From contig NZ_CP063814.1 in NCBI RefSeq assembly GCF_015277875.1, forward strand, positions 186,001 through 250,000: a stretch of DNA of 64,000 nucleotides, given 5' to 3'. The DNA comes from Microbacterium luteum (GTDB lineage: Bacteria > Actinomycetota > Actinomycetes > Actinomycetales > Microbacteriaceae). Under the pieces are notes generated by a model. The model worked only from the letters and a program-made list of their open reading frames with translations. It ran no database searches and was not told the DNA's origin. Shown piece after piece: positions 1 through 8,739 of this stretch; the stretch's first letter is position 1; the number at the start of each line of letters is the position of its first letter. A program made the translations under genes and the position numbers.

Positions 1-465
1 ACGGTCGGCCGCTTCGAGGCCTTCCCCGGCGGCGTGAACGTCGTACCGGGCGAGGTGCAGTTCTCCCTCGACCTGCGCGGAGAGTTCGACGGTGAGCGCG
101 ATCGCGTGTGGCACACCCTGTCCGGTGAGCTCGACGAGATCATGGGGCGCCGAGGGCTGCGCTGGCGCGCCCGCGAGATCCACTCCGCGGCCGCCGTGTC
201 GTGCGCACCGCTCCTCCAGGACGTCATCCGCGAGGGCATCGGTGCGACCACGTCGACGGCTCAGGATCCCGCGACCATCTTCAGCCGGGCCGGCCACGAC
301 GGCATGGCCATGGGCGGCATCACCGACATCGGCATGCTGTTCCTGCGCAACCCCGACGGCATCAGCCACCATCCGGCCGAGTCCGTCTCGACCGGCGACG
401 TCGCCCACGGCATCCGCGCCCTCGCCGAAGCCGTGCTGCACCTCTCCCACTCCCGCTCCTCCTGA
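1..465 (+). CDS. M20-family amidohydrolase (allantoate amidohydrolase / N-carbamoyl amino acid hydrolase type), C-terminal part
   Basis: The frame is open from the first base, so the gene begins left of the window; 154 codons remain. The fragment carries GGVNVVPGEVQFSLDLRG, then SRAGHDGMAMG and DGISHHPAES, the order of the C-terminal metal-binding histidine motifs in the M20 hydantoinase/carbamoylase group. Known members are cytosolic di-metal enzymes that hydrolyse ureido or carbamoyl compounds such as allantoate, releasing ammonia. The next genes (an amidohydrolase, a heterocycle-type ABC importer and adenine deaminase) make a purine or hydantoin breakdown role plausible, but the substrate cannot be read from sequence. 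The gene ends 132 bp before the next start, with a palindrome between. Confidence 0.8.
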   Translation, partial: TVGRFEAFPGGVNVVPGEVQFSLDLRGEFDGERDRVWHTLSGELDEIMGRRGLRWRAREIHSAAAVSCAPLLQDVIREGIGATTSTAQDPATIFSRAGHDGMAMGGITDIGMLFLRNPDGISHHPAESVSTGDVAHGIRALAEAVLHLSHSRSS

Positions 466-507
466 TCCCTACCCCCCACACTCACCTCACCTCCCCTCCC
501 ACCAACC

Positions 508-561
508 CATGTCCCAATTTCTGCTGTTCTCGGCCCCTGAGAGCGCAGAAAAGGGGACATG
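508..561. repeat. Palindromic element family B, copy B1
   Basis: A 54-bp imperfect inverted repeat. The left arm starts CATGTCCCAATTTCTGCTG and the right arm ends GGGGACATG, with an inner GCGCAGAA that pairs with TTTCTGC. Close relatives lie at 18848-18902, 19004-19058 and 39246-39300. It lies between the M20 gene and the amidohydrolase gene. No T-run follows, so intrinsic termination is not obvious. Confidence 0.8.
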
Positions 562-597
562 CACCACAGCTCCAGTCGACCCACAGACGGGATCCTC

Positions 598-1974
598 ATG
601 ACCACCCTGCTCATCACGAACGCCCGACTGATCACCGTGCCCACCGGCACCGACGATCCCGGATACATCGACGGCGGGTGGATGCTCGTCGACGACGATC
701 GCATCGCTGCGGTAGGCGAGGGGGAGCCGCCCGCCGGCACCACAGCCGATGAGACCCTCGATGTCGGGCGCAGCTTCGTCGCGCCGGGGTTCGTGTCCTC
801 GCACAGCCATCTCTTCACGAGCGGACTGCGCGGTCTGGGCGTCGGCGAGACGCTGTACGGCTGGTGCGACTCGATGCTCGGGATGACCTCCGGAGCGACC
901 GCCGATGACATCTACTGGTCCACGCTGCACGGTGCGCTGGACTTCCTCGGCAACGGCGTGACGACCGCCTACAACTTCACTGATCCGCTGCAGTCGTGGG
1001 AGCGGATGGTCGACGGCAAGCGTGTCGGCGATGCTCCCATGCGTGAACTGGAATATCACACGCGACAGGCGGATGCCTGCCTCGACGCCGGCATCCGCTT
1101 CGTCGACTCGATCGGCATGGACGCCACCGTCGGCACCGACGAGGAGATCCACGACCGCTTCGCGCAGAGCGTCGCCCACACGCGGTCGCTCGACGCGGAC
1201 TACGCCCTGGGCGCCTCGATCATGGGGCAGGTGCAATGGTCGCCCCGCGAGGACGCCGCCGAGATCGAGGTCGAGGCGATGCGCCGCCTCGGCGTGACGA
1301 ACCAGGCGCATTTCCTGGAGTCGCCGGAGGCGGTTCCCCTGCAGCAGTCGAAGTTCGCGATGTACCGCGACGCCGGAGCGCTCGGTCCCGACATGATGTT
1401 CGGCCACTTCATCCAGACCACCCCCGAGATCATCGCGGAGACGGCAGCGGGCGGTGCGAGCATGTCCTGGCAGCCCGCCTCGAACGGGCGTCTCGCCTCC
1501 GGTGTGGCGCTGGTGCCCGAGATGCTCGAGATGGGGATGAAGGTCGGCATGGGCCTCGACGACCAGGCCTGCACCGACGTGTCGGATCCGTGGCAGAACA
1601 TGCGCATGGGGATGGCGATGCAGCGCGCGCGTACCAAGGACCCCCGGTCGATGATGCCGGAGACGCTGCTGCGCCTGCACACGCTCGGCGGGGCCGAGAT
1701 CATGGGCGTCGCCGATCGGGTCGGAAGCCTCGAGGTCGGCAAATTCGCCGATTTCGTGGTCGTCGACCCCCGCCGCCCCGACGTCGGACCGCTGTGGCAT
1801 CCGGTGCGCTCGTACGTGCTGTCGATGAGCTTGCGCAATCTCACCCGTGTGTACGTGGGCGGGCGCCTGGTGTCGCAGCACGGCCTGTCGACGAACCCGC
1901 TGTCGGCCGAAGCGAGCGTGCGTGTGCACGCCCAGCTGCCGCAGATCGCGGCGCGTCTCGGTCATCCCCACTGA
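598..1974 (+). CDS. Amidohydrolase, TRZ/ATZ or cytosine/guanine deaminase-like superfamily
   Basis: 458 residues, start ATG at 598 (the protein then begins MTTLLITNARLITV, the usual N-terminal strand). An upstream in-frame ATG at 559 lies inside the palindrome and would add an atypical tail. Seen: metal-binding HSH at residues 69-71, further ligand histidines in NQAHFLES and MFGHFIQT, and the catalytic aspartate in MGLDDQACTD, which is the full subtype III amidohydrolase set. The family hydrolyses C-N bonds of heterocycles (deamination or dechlorination of purines, pyrimidines, triazines). It is followed 155 bp later by an NMT1-like importer and adenine deaminase, suggesting a purine-like or other N-heterocyclic substrate; the exact reaction is unknown. 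Confidence 0.85.
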   Translation: MTTLLITNARLITVPTGTDDPGYIDGGWMLVDDDRIAAVGEGEPPAGTTADETLDVGRSFVAPGFVSSHSHLFTSGLRGLGVGETLYGWCDSMLGMTSGATADDIYWSTLHGALDFLGNGVTTAYNFTDPLQSWERMVDGKRVGDAPMRELEYHTRQADACLDAGIRFVDSIGMDATVGTDEEIHDRFAQSVAHTRSLDADYALGASIMGQVQWSPREDAAEIEVEAMRRLGVTNQAHFLESPEAVPLQQSKFAMYRDAGALGPDMMFGHFIQTTPEIIAETAAGGASMSWQPASNGRLASGVALVPEMLEMGMKVGMGLDDQACTDVSDPWQNMRMGMAMQRARTKDPRSMMPETLLRLHTLGGAEIMGVADRVGSLEVGKFADFVVVDPRRPDVGPLWHPVRSYVLSMSLRNLTRVYVGGRLVSQHGLSTNPLSAEASVRVHAQLPQIAARLGHPH

Positions 1975-2129
1975 TTTGGGGGACTCTCCGCCGGGTGTAA
2001 CGAGGTCGAAACACCCCGGCAAGTGTTCGTGAAATCTACATCCCGTAGCGTCCTCAGCACGCGAGACGGAATGCATTGCGAATCGCGCTCCCTTACCCGA
2101 GGCACCACCCGCACCAGAGGACATCTCAC

Positions 2130-3209
2130 ATGACCTTCCTTTCTTCCCGACGGGGCCGCATCTCCGCGGCACTGGCCGGCATCGCCGTGTCGGCTCTCGC
2201 CCTCACCGCCTGCGCCGGTTCGTCCGACTCGGAGCCGGCGGCCGACACGGACGACGCCGCATCCGAGGAGATGATCACCGACATCACGGTGCAGCTCAGC
2301 TGGATCAAGAACGAGGAGTTCGCCGGCGAGTTCTTCGCCGACAGCAACGGCTATTACACCGACGCCGGCTTCGACTCGGTCACCCTCGTCCCCGGACCCT
2401 CCACGAGCGCCACCGAGCTCATCTCGGGCACCGCCGACTTCGGCATGAGTGACGCGGTCTCGATCGGATCGGTCGTCGCCTCCGAGGGCGCGCCGCTGAA
2501 GATCATCGGCACGACCTACCAGAAGAACCCGTTCACCGTTCTCTCTCTCGCCGACGGCGGCAACATCGCGACCGTGGACGACCTGGTCGGCAAGAAGATC
2601 GGCGTGCAGGACTCCAACACTGCGCTCTTCAACGCCTTTCTGTCGGCCAACGGCCTGACCTCGGACGACGTCGAGATCGTCCCCGTGCAGTACGACCCGG
2701 CGCCGCTCACCAACGGCGAGGTCGACGGATTCATCTCGTACCTGACCAACGAGTCGATCATCGTCGCGGAGGAGGGCTACGACACCGTCAACCTCCCCTT
2801 CGCCGACAACGGCCTGCCCTTCGTCGCCGAGACGCTCGTCACCACCGACGACATGATCGCGAACAACCCCGCCACGGTGAAGGCCTTCCTGAAGGCCGAG
2901 ATCATGGGCTGGACCGACCTCGTCAACGACCCCGAAGAGGGTGCTCGCCTCGCCTACGAGGAGTACGGCGCCGACCTCGGTCTCGACCCCGAGACCTCGA
3001 CCCTCGGATCGATCGCCCAGGTCGACCTCGTCGTCACCGACGAGACCGAGGCGAACGGCCTGTTCACGATCAGCGACGAGCTTCAGGCCGCAACGATCGA
3101 GAGCCTCGCGGGTGCCGGCATCGAGCTGACCGCCGAGGACCTCTTCGACCTCTCCCTCCTCACCGAGGTGTACGAGGAGAACCCCGAGCTCGTCGACTAC
3201 ATGGGCTGA
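2130..3209 (+). CDS. ABC transporter substrate-binding lipoprotein, NMT1/THI5-like (SBP1)
   Basis: 359 residues. The N-terminus has basic residues, a hydrophobic stretch and a lipobox LTAC with Cys28, so it should be a lipoprotein anchored to the outer face of the membrane. The body starts ITVQLSWIKNEEFAGEF, a hallmark of NMT1/THI5-like binding proteins for pyrimidine precursors, riboflavin-like or other heterocycles. It is the first gene of a unit that continues with ATPase (16-nt gap), two permeases, adenine deaminase and an XRE-cupin regulator. A paralogue at 27843-28910 is very similar along its whole length. The start at ATG 2130 was chosen because it opens the signal peptide; upstream codons are out of character. 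Confidence 0.92.
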   Translation: MTFLSSRRGRISAALAGIAVSALALTACAGSSDSEPAADTDDAASEEMITDITVQLSWIKNEEFAGEFFADSNGYYTDAGFDSVTLVPGPSTSATELISGTADFGMSDAVSIGSVVASEGAPLKIIGTTYQKNPFTVLSLADGGNIATVDDLVGKKIGVQDSNTALFNAFLSANGLTSDDVEIVPVQYDPAPLTNGEVDGFISYLTNESIIVAEEGYDTVNLPFADNGLPFVAETLVTTDDMIANNPATVKAFLKAEIMGWTDLVNDPEEGARLAYEEYGADLGLDPETSTLGSIAQVDLVVTDETEANGLFTISDELQAATIESLAGAGIELTAEDLFDLSLLTEVYEENPELVDYMG

Positions 3210-3225
3210 TTGAGAGAGTTCCACT

Positions 3226-4050
3226 GTGACGATTCCCGTCGCCCAGACCGGTGCCCAGGGGACGACCCTGGGCACCGGCCTGCAGATCACCGACCTGAAC
3301 AAAGTCTTCACGAGCGGCCGCAAGTCGGTCGCTGCGCTGCAGGACGCCAATCTCCACACCGACCAGGGCACGTTCCTGTCGCTGCTCGGACCGTCGGGAT
3401 GCGGCAAGTCCACCATTCTGCGCATCCTCGCCGGGCTGGAGCAGCCCACGAGCGGAACGACCCGCGTGGACGGGAAGAGCCCGAAGGAGCTCCGCAAGGA
3501 GAACAAGCTCGGCATCGCGTTCCAGGACTCCGCGCTGCTTCCCTGGCGCAGCGTGGTGTCGAACATCCGCCTGCCGTTCGAGATCGCCGGGCAGCAGGTC
3601 GACAAGGCCTACGTCGACGAGATGATCGCCCTCGTCGGACTGAAGGGCTTCGAGAAGGCCAAGCCGGCGCAGCTGTCCGGCGGGATGCGCCAGCGCGTGT
3701 CGATCGCGCGGTCCCTCATCATGCGGCCCGAGGTGCTGCTGTTCGACGAGCCCTTCGGTGCGCTCGACGACATGACCCGCCAGAAGCTCAACCTCGAACT
3801 GCTGCGCATCTGGACCGAGAAGCCCGCGACCACACTTCTGGTCACCCACGGCATCTCGGAGGCCATCTTCCTCTCCGATCAGGTCGCGGTCATGAGCCCG
3901 CGTCCCGGGAGGGTCAAGGAGGTCATGACCATCGACCTGCCTCGTCCGCGCCTGCCCGAGATGATGCGCAGTCCCGAGTTCCACTCCTACGTCGACCAGG
4001 CTTCCGAGCTGCTGTTCGGCGAGGGAGGCGCAGCGGCCGATGACCACTGA
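3226..4050 (+). CDS. ABC transporter ATP-binding protein (SsuB/TauB/ThiZ type)
   Basis: 274 residues, GTG start. Walker [10 protein letters not shown] at about residues 55-63, Q-loop around Q100, signature LSGGMRQR at 150-157, Walker B LLFDEP at 171-176 and H-loop in [10 protein letters not shown]. This is the nitrate/sulfonate/taurine/heterocycle importer ATPase class that pairs with NMT1-like binding proteins. It starts 16 nt after SBP1 and overlaps the first permease by 11 nt, so coupled translation is likely. It energises import at the cytoplasmic face of the membrane. Because SBP2 at 27.8-28.9 kb lacks its own ATPase in this window, this subunit may serve both binding proteins (inference). 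Confidence 0.93.
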   Translation: MTIPVAQTGAQGTTLGTGLQITDLNKVFTSGRKSVAALQDANLHTDQGTFLSLLGPSGCGKSTILRILAGLEQPTSGTTRVDGKSPKELRKENKLGIAFQDSALLPWRSVVSNIRLPFEIAGQQVDKAYVDEMIALVGLKGFEKAKPAQLSGGMRQRVSIARSLIMRPEVLLFDEPFGALDDMTRQKLNLELLRIWTEKPATTLLVTHGISEAIFLSDQVAVMSPRPGRVKEVMTIDLPRPRLPEMMRSPEFHSYVDQASELLFGEGGAAADDH

Positions 4051-4870
4051 GGCCCCCACCAAGTCCCGCACGATCGAGTGGGAGGACGTGCGCCTGCCGC
4101 CGTGGCTCATCGGAACGATCGGCGGTGTCGGCCTCATCGCGTTCTGGTGGATCGTCTCGGCCGTCTGGGTCAGCTCGACGGGCGCGCGTCCGATCCCGAG
4201 CCCCCCCGAAGTGATCGGCGCCTACATCGCCGCCGGGTGGGACTACTTCGCCCGCAACTTCGCGGTGACCCTCACCGAGGCCGGCATCGGCTACCTGTGG
4301 GGCAACGGCCTCGCCCTGCTCATGTCGGGTCTCGTGCTCATCGTTCCGCGCCTGGAGGGCGTGGCGATGCAGGTCGCGATCCTCACGTACTGCGTCCCGA
4401 TCGTCGCGATCGGCATGCTCGCCGTCGTCCTCATCCCGCCGCCGGCCGTCGGCGAGCCCGCGGGAACCGCCATCCTGCTGGCCGCTCTGTCGTGCTTCTT
4501 CACGACCGTCGTCGGCGCCCTGCTCGGATTGAAGTCCGCCGACAAGACCAGCCTCGACCTCATCACCGTCTACGGCGGATCGAAGTTCACGCAGCTGTTC
4601 AAGGTGCGTCTGGTCGCCGCCGTGCCGGCGATCCTCAACGCCCTGAAGATCGCCGTGCCCGCCGCGTTCCTCGGCGCCGTCCTCGGCGAGTTCTTCGGAA
4701 AGATCGAGGTCGGTGTGGGCCTGGCCATGGTGCTCGCACAGCAGGCCTCGGATGCGCCGCTCGTCTGGGCGCTCGCGCTCGCATCCGGAGCCGTGTCACT
4801 CGCCGGGTTCGGCATCGTCGGCATCATCGCGCGCGTCGCGGCGCCGTGGTCGAAGGGAAGTGCGTCATGA
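4040..4870 (+). CDS. ABC transporter permease 1 (NMT1-type importer)
   Basis: 276 residues, ATG start overlapping the end of the ATPase gene by 11 nt. It has about six hydrophobic segments starting near residue 25 and an EAA-type coupling region around [18 protein letters not shown] in the C-terminal third. It belongs to the BPD_transp_1 family of nitrate/taurine/thiamine-precursor importers. It is followed by a second, diverged permease with a 4-nt overlap (ATGA), so the membrane part is probably a heterodimer. Confidence 0.9.
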   Translation: MTTEAPTKSRTIEWEDVRLPPWLIGTIGGVGLIAFWWIVSAVWVSSTGARPIPSPPEVIGAYIAAGWDYFARNFAVTLTEAGIGYLWGNGLALLMSGLVLIVPRLEGVAMQVAILTYCVPIVAIGMLAVVLIPPPAVGEPAGTAILLAALSCFFTTVVGALLGLKSADKTSLDLITVYGGSKFTQLFKVRLVAAVPAILNALKIAVPAAFLGAVLGEFFGKIEVGVGLAMVLAQQASDAPLVWALALASGAVSLAGFGIVGIIARVAAPWSKGSAS

Positions 4871-5766
4871 CATCCGTCACGAGTCCGCCCGTCGCATCGC
4901 CGCCCGACCCCGCGGGGCCGCCGGCGACATCCGAGCGGCTGCAGAACACGATGCGCAAACAGGCCGCCACGGGGGCGCTGCGTGCGTTCCTCTGGGGCAT
5001 GGCGACCTTCCTCGGCACGATCGTCGCCGTGATCGTCATCTGGGTCGGTGTGCTGTGGGTCTTCCAGATCTCCCCGCTGATCGCCAAGGGCCCGATCGAC
5101 GTGTGGAACTACCTCTTCGAGGTGCCCGCGGCCGAAGCCAATCGCGAGATGATCTTCGCCAACCTCATGGTCACCCTCGGCGATGCGGCGATCGGCTTCA
5201 TCGCCGGGCTCGTCGTGGCGACGCTCGGTGCCACGGTGTTCCAGCTCAACAAGGGGATCGAGCACGCCCTCATGCCCGTCGCGATGCTGCTGCGCTCGGT
5301 GCCGCTCGTCGCGATGGCGCCGGTGATCATCCTGATCTTCGGTCGCGACTTCTGGACCCTCGCGGTCATCGGCGGCATCGTGGTGCTCTTCCCCGCACTG
5401 GTGAACATCTCCTTCGGCCTCCGTTCGGCGTCACCCCAGATGAACGATCTCGTCGATGTCTACGGCGGCGGCGCGTGGACGAAACTGCAGAAGGTCGCGA
5501 TGCCGACCTCGCTTCCGGCCTTCTTCGCGGCCGTGCGCATCTCGGTGCCCGGCGCGATCACCGGGGCGCTGCTGGCGGAGTGGCTCGCGGTCGGCGGCGG
5601 CATCGGCGGTTCGATCGCCGGCTATGTGCCGCAGGCCCAGTTCAGTGCGCTCTGGACCTCCGTCGTCGCGGTCACCGCCGTGTCCCTCATCCTCTACAAC
5701 GTCGTCCAGATCGTCGAGGACGTCGTGCTGGCCCGTATGGGCATGCATCCCCAGAAGGGCGTTTGA
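4867..5766 (+). CDS. ABC transporter permease 2 (NMT1-type importer)
   Basis: 299 residues. The ATG at 4867 overlaps the stop codon of permease 1. A Pro/Ala-rich cytoplasmic N-terminus of about 40 residues precedes the first membrane segment; the coupling helix region is DVYGGGAWTKLQKVAMP. Two different permeases with one ATPase is the usual build for this importer group in actinobacteria. Adenine deaminase starts only 4 nt after the stop, arguing for one mRNA and for an imported purine-like ligand. Confidence 0.9.
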   Translation: MTSVTSPPVASPPDPAGPPATSERLQNTMRKQAATGALRAFLWGMATFLGTIVAVIVIWVGVLWVFQISPLIAKGPIDVWNYLFEVPAAEANREMIFANLMVTLGDAAIGFIAGLVVATLGATVFQLNKGIEHALMPVAMLLRSVPLVAMAPVIILIFGRDFWTLAVIGGIVVLFPALVNISFGLRSASPQMNDLVDVYGGGAWTKLQKVAMPTSLPAFFAAVRISVPGAITGALLAEWLAVGGGIGGSIAGYVPQAQFSALWTSVVAVTAVSLILYNVVQIVEDVVLARMGMHPQKGV

Positions 5767-5770
5767 CTCC

Positions 5771-6808
5771 TTGAGCACCATCGATCTCGCCGCCTTCGCC
5801 CACGGGCTCCCGAAGGCGGAACTGCACCTGCACCTCGAAGGAACACTCGAGCCCGAGCTGAAGTTCGCCCTCGCGGCGAAGAACGGCATCGAGCTCGACC
5901 AGAAGACCGTCGAGGATGTGAAGGCCAGCTACGACTTCACCGACCTGACGAGCTTCCTCGCGGTGTACTACCCGGCGATGCAGGTGCTGCAGACCGCTGA
6001 CGACTTCCACGATCTCGCCTGGGCGTACCTGCAGCGCGCGAAGGCGCAGGGTGTCGTGCATGTCGAGATGTTCTTCGACCCGCAGGCCCACACGAGTCGT
6101 GGCGTGCCCTTCGCCGAGGTCATCACCGGCTATCGCCGGGCGGCCGTGCGTGCGCAGGACGAGCTGGGGATCTCGGCCGAGCTCATCCTCTGCTTCCTGC
6201 GCGACTTCTCCGCCGAGTACGCCATGGCCACCCTCATGGAGGCGCTGCCCTACAAGGCGTGGATCGTGGGAGTCGGGCTCGACTCCGACGAACGGGGCAA
6301 TCCGCCCGAGAAGTTCGCGACGGTGTTCGCCCGGGCCCGGGCGGAGGGCTTCTTCCTGACGATGCACTGCGATATCGACCAGGTCGGGTCGATCGACAAC
6401 ATCCGCACGGTGCTCGAAGACATCCAGGTCGATCGCATCGACCACGGCACGAACATCGTCGAAGATCCGGCGCTCGTCGACGCGGCGATCGCGAAGGGCA
6501 TCGGCTTCACCACGTGCCCGGTGTCGAACTCGTTCGTGACCGATCAGATGAAGAGCGACGAGATCGTCTCGCTGCTGCGCAAGGGCGCCCGCGTCATGGT
6601 CAACTCCGATGACCCCGCCTACTTCGGCGGCTATGTCGGCGACAACTACGTGGCCCTCGCTGAGCAGGCGGGACTGACCGCGGCCGATCTGGTGCAGCTG
6701 GCGGTCAACTCGTTCGAGGCGTCGTGGCTCACGGCACGCCGTCGAGAGGCGTTCGTGCAGGATGTGCGGGAGTACGCGCTCGCCGCCGGCGTCGAGCTGC
6801 CCGCCTGA
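5771..6808 (+). CDS. Adenine deaminase (adenosine deaminase-superfamily type)
   Basis: 345 residues from a TTG at 5771 (LSTIDLAAFAHGLPKAELH); upstream the frame only runs through the permease. Seen: HLHLEG with ligand histidines 19 and 21, MHCDIDQVGS, RIDHGTNI, and VNSDDPAYFGGYVGDNY. The SDDPAYFGGY signature, together with FLAVYYPAMQVL and HVEMFFDPQAHTSRG, fits the adenine deaminase branch (adenine to hypoxanthine plus ammonia) better than adenosine deaminase, which usually lacks the FGGY part. It is a cytosolic zinc enzyme. It lies in the operon of the NMT1-like importer, so it probably acts on what that importer brings in. Compare the adenosine deaminase-type paralogue at 15257-16291. Confidence 0.85.
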   Translation: MSTIDLAAFAHGLPKAELHLHLEGTLEPELKFALAAKNGIELDQKTVEDVKASYDFTDLTSFLAVYYPAMQVLQTADDFHDLAWAYLQRAKAQGVVHVEMFFDPQAHTSRGVPFAEVITGYRRAAVRAQDELGISAELILCFLRDFSAEYAMATLMEALPYKAWIVGVGLDSDERGNPPEKFATVFARARAEGFFLTMHCDIDQVGSIDNIRTVLEDIQVDRIDHGTNIVEDPALVDAAIAKGIGFTTCPVSNSFVTDQMKSDEIVSLLRKGARVMVNSDDPAYFGGYVGDNYVALAEQAGLTAADLVQLAVNSFEASWLTARRREAFVQDVREYALAAGVELPA

Positions 6809-6817
6809 GGTCGGGCC

Positions 6818-7444
6818 GTGACGAGCACGCTTCCGACCGGCGCCCTGCCGGCCGGAGTCGCCGCGGCCGACGGCGAGGCGTCGGGCCTGCGCCTCGGGGC
6901 GCACATCCGGCGCCTGAGGAAAGGGCACGGGCTGACGCTCGTGCAGGTCGCCGAGGCGACGGGACTGTCGCATCCCTTCCTCAGCCAACTCGAGCGTGGG
7001 CTCGCACAGCCGAGCCTCGGGTCGCTGCGACGCATCGCCGTCGCGCTGCAGACGAGTCCCATCGAGCTCGTCGCCGCCGCCGATGAGCCCGTGGCCGACC
7101 TGCCGCCGGTCGAGATCCAGCGTCGAGACGACCCGCGCGGCACGACGGTTCCCGACGGCTTCGCCAGCGGCACCGCGCGTCTGCTGGCGGCGGCGTCGCG
7201 TCCACTGCATCCGGTGGAGATCAGCGCCGCGGCGACCTCACCTGGAGAGGCGTTCCAGCATCCGGAAGACGAGTTCGTCTACGTCGTCGAAGGCACGGTC
7301 TTCCTCGATCTCGACGGCGAGACGCGCACGCTGTCGGTCGGCGACTCCGCCTACTACGCCGGCGGTGTGGCCCACCGGTGGTGGTCGGCCGACGGCGCCC
7401 CCTACCGCCTGGTCGTGGTGAAGCAGGGCTCCCGCCGCGCCTGA
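6818..7444 (+). CDS. XRE-family regulator with C-terminal cupin sensor
   Basis: 208 residues, GTG start 9 nt after adenine deaminase. The N-terminal HTH (LGAHIRRLRKGHGLTLVQVA ... HPFLSQLERG) covers about residues 27-85; a cupin_2 domain (HPEDEFVYVVEGTVFLDLDG ... GGVAHRWWS) covers about 145-205. Such HTH-cupin proteins usually repress catabolic operons and release when the cupin binds a small ligand. Its place as last gene of the importer/deaminase unit suggests it controls that unit. Related proteins lie at 29021-29632 and 36255-36839; those two resemble each other more than this one. Confidence 0.9.
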   Translation: MTSTLPTGALPAGVAAADGEASGLRLGAHIRRLRKGHGLTLVQVAEATGLSHPFLSQLERGLAQPSLGSLRRIAVALQTSPIELVAAADEPVADLPPVEIQRRDDPRGTTVPDGFASGTARLLAAASRPLHPVEISAAATSPGEAFQHPEDEFVYVVEGTVFLDLDGETRTLSVGDSAYYAGGVAHRWWSADGAPYRLVVVKQGSRRA

Positions 7445-7499
7445 CCCGGTCCGCCGCGATCGCCGGAGCCACCGGCCTCCGTGCGAATGCGGCGCCGTC

Positions 7500-7632
7500 C
7501 ACCGTGCACGTGCGGCGCCGGTCACCGTGCGCGGATGTTGCGCCGGCCACCGTGCACGGATGTCGCGCCGGCCACCGTGCACGGATGTCGCGCCGGCCAC
7601 CGTGCACGGATGTTGCGCCGGCCACCGTGCAC
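7500..7632. repeat. 25-bp tandem repeat (minisatellite)
   Basis: The unit GGCCACCGTGCACGGATGT plus TGCGCC recurs. CACCGTGC starts at 7500, 7523, 7548, 7573, 7598 and 7623, so the period is 25 bp after a first spacing of 23. There are no unique spacers, so it is not a CRISPR array. The last unit runs directly into the left arm of palindrome C1, and the core GCCACCGTGC recurs in front of palindrome C2 at about 8853. Confidence 0.85.
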
Positions 7633-7665
7633 GAATTCAGGCTGGTTCCGTTCGGGAGCGCGGTT

Positions 7666-8640
7666 CTAGGTGTACTGACCTCGACCGTTGTTGATTCGGT
7701 CGATGGGGGACTTGCCTCCGATGCCGAGGTGTCGCCTCTCCAGGTTGTAGTGGTCGATCCAGGCCGTCAAGGCGGCGGCTCGGTCCTCGTTGGAGGTCCA
7801 GGGTTGGGCGTATGCCCATTCGGCGGCGAGGGTGCGGTTCAGTCGTTCGACTTTCCCGTTTGTCCAAGGGCAGTGCGGGCGGATGAACTTCTGTGTGATC
7901 CCGTGTGCGTTGATGACCGCGCGGAACGCGGTCGAGTGCCGGTAGGCGAATGCGTTGTCGCTGATCACTCGTTCGACTCTGACCCCGAGGTTGGCGTAGA
8001 AGCCGATGGCGCGGTCGAGCACGCCGGCGGCGGTGGCGCCTTTCTCGTCGCTGTGGATCTCGGCGTAAGCGACTCTGGAGTGGTCGTCGATGACGGTGTG
8101 GACGTAGTCGTAGCCCAGGCCCCGCTTGTGCTTCGGACGTTCGCTGCGACCGTGCAAACGCCAGCCGCCGCCGTCCGGGATGCGGCCGAGCTTCTTCACG
8201 TCAACGTGGATGAGGGCGCCGGGATGGTCGTGCTCGTAACGCTGCGCAGACCGCCGCGTCGCTCGGATCACCGTCCCGGTGACCGGGTCCAGCTCTCGCA
8301 GCAGCGGGGCCCGGTGGCGGCGCAGCACCCGCCCCACCGTCGAGGCCTGTAATCCGAGCTCGTCGGCGATGAACACCGGGCCGCGGCGGGTGAGGTGACG
8401 CATGATTCGCACGCGCGCCTCGACGCACGCCGCCGTCCGGTGAGGGTGGGAATGGGCGACGCTGGACCGGTCAACGAGACCGGCAGGACCGTGCTCTCTG
8501 AACCTGCGCCACCACCGCCACGCGGTCGTGCGGGAGATTCCCATCTCAGCGGCGACGTGCGCGACCGCACGCCCGGACTGGATGCGCTGAACGAGGATCA
8601 ACCTGCCGGCCGGAGCAAGCCGGGCATTACCGTGGGACAT
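7666..8640 (-). CDS. IS481-family DDE transposase
   Basis: 324 residues. An N-terminal HTH (VAAEMGISRTTAWRWWRRF) at about 30-55 is followed by the rve-type integrase core: first Asp in IHVDVKKLG, second in VISDNAFAYR and the Glu in NGKVERLNRT. It looks full length. The last sense codon is completed by, and the TAG stop codon lies in, the duplicated target (complement of 7665-7670) rather than in the IS. The protein therefore terminates properly only because of the CTAG target choice. Start ATG is at 8640, with about 90 bp of leader inside the element. Confidence 0.93.
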   Translation of the reverse strand: MSHGNARLAPAGRLILVQRIQSGRAVAHVAAEMGISRTTAWRWWRRFREHGPAGLVDRSSVAHSHPHRTAACVEARVRIMRHLTRRGPVFIADELGLQASTVGRVLRRHRAPLLRELDPVTGTVIRATRRSAQRYEHDHPGALIHVDVKKLGRIPDGGGWRLHGRSERPKHKRGLGYDYVHTVIDDHSRVAYAEIHSDEKGATAAGVLDRAIGFYANLGVRVERVISDNAFAYRHSTAFRAVINAHGITQKFIRPHCPWTNGKVERLNRTLAAEWAYAQPWTSNEDRAAALTAWIDHYNLERRHLGIGGKSPIDRINNGRGQYT

Positions 8641-8733
8641 GAGAGGCCTCCGTGGGAAAGAGCCGGGGAACTAGACAGCTCCAACTCGACCCCGGAGGCC
8701 TCTCCTACGTCAATAACGATCCGGGTCAGTACA
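7671..8733 (-). mobile_element. IS481-family insertion sequence, complete
   Basis: The ends are TGTACTGACC on the left and GGTCAGTACA on the right; imperfect inverted repeats extend to about 25 bp. A 6-bp direct repeat TCTAGG flanks the element (7665-7670 and 8734-8739), matching the NCTAGN target known for IS481 itself. Length is 1063 bp with a single transposase gene on the minus strand. Clean ends, intact target duplication and intact DDE residues suggest a recent and possibly active insertion. Confidence 0.92.
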
Positions 8734-8739
8734 TCTAGG

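Noticed and set aside
559..598. Start codon of the amidohydrolase at 559
   Set aside because: This ATG is the end of palindrome B1; the purine run is too close, and the natural N-terminus begins at 598.
487..2172. Long minus-strand frame opposite the amidohydrolase
   Set aside because: Low-complexity Arg/His-rich translation and no motif; the plus-strand gene has a full metal site.
7500..7632. Possible CRISPR array
   Set aside because: Units abut with constant 25-bp period and no unique spacers; no cas genes nearby.
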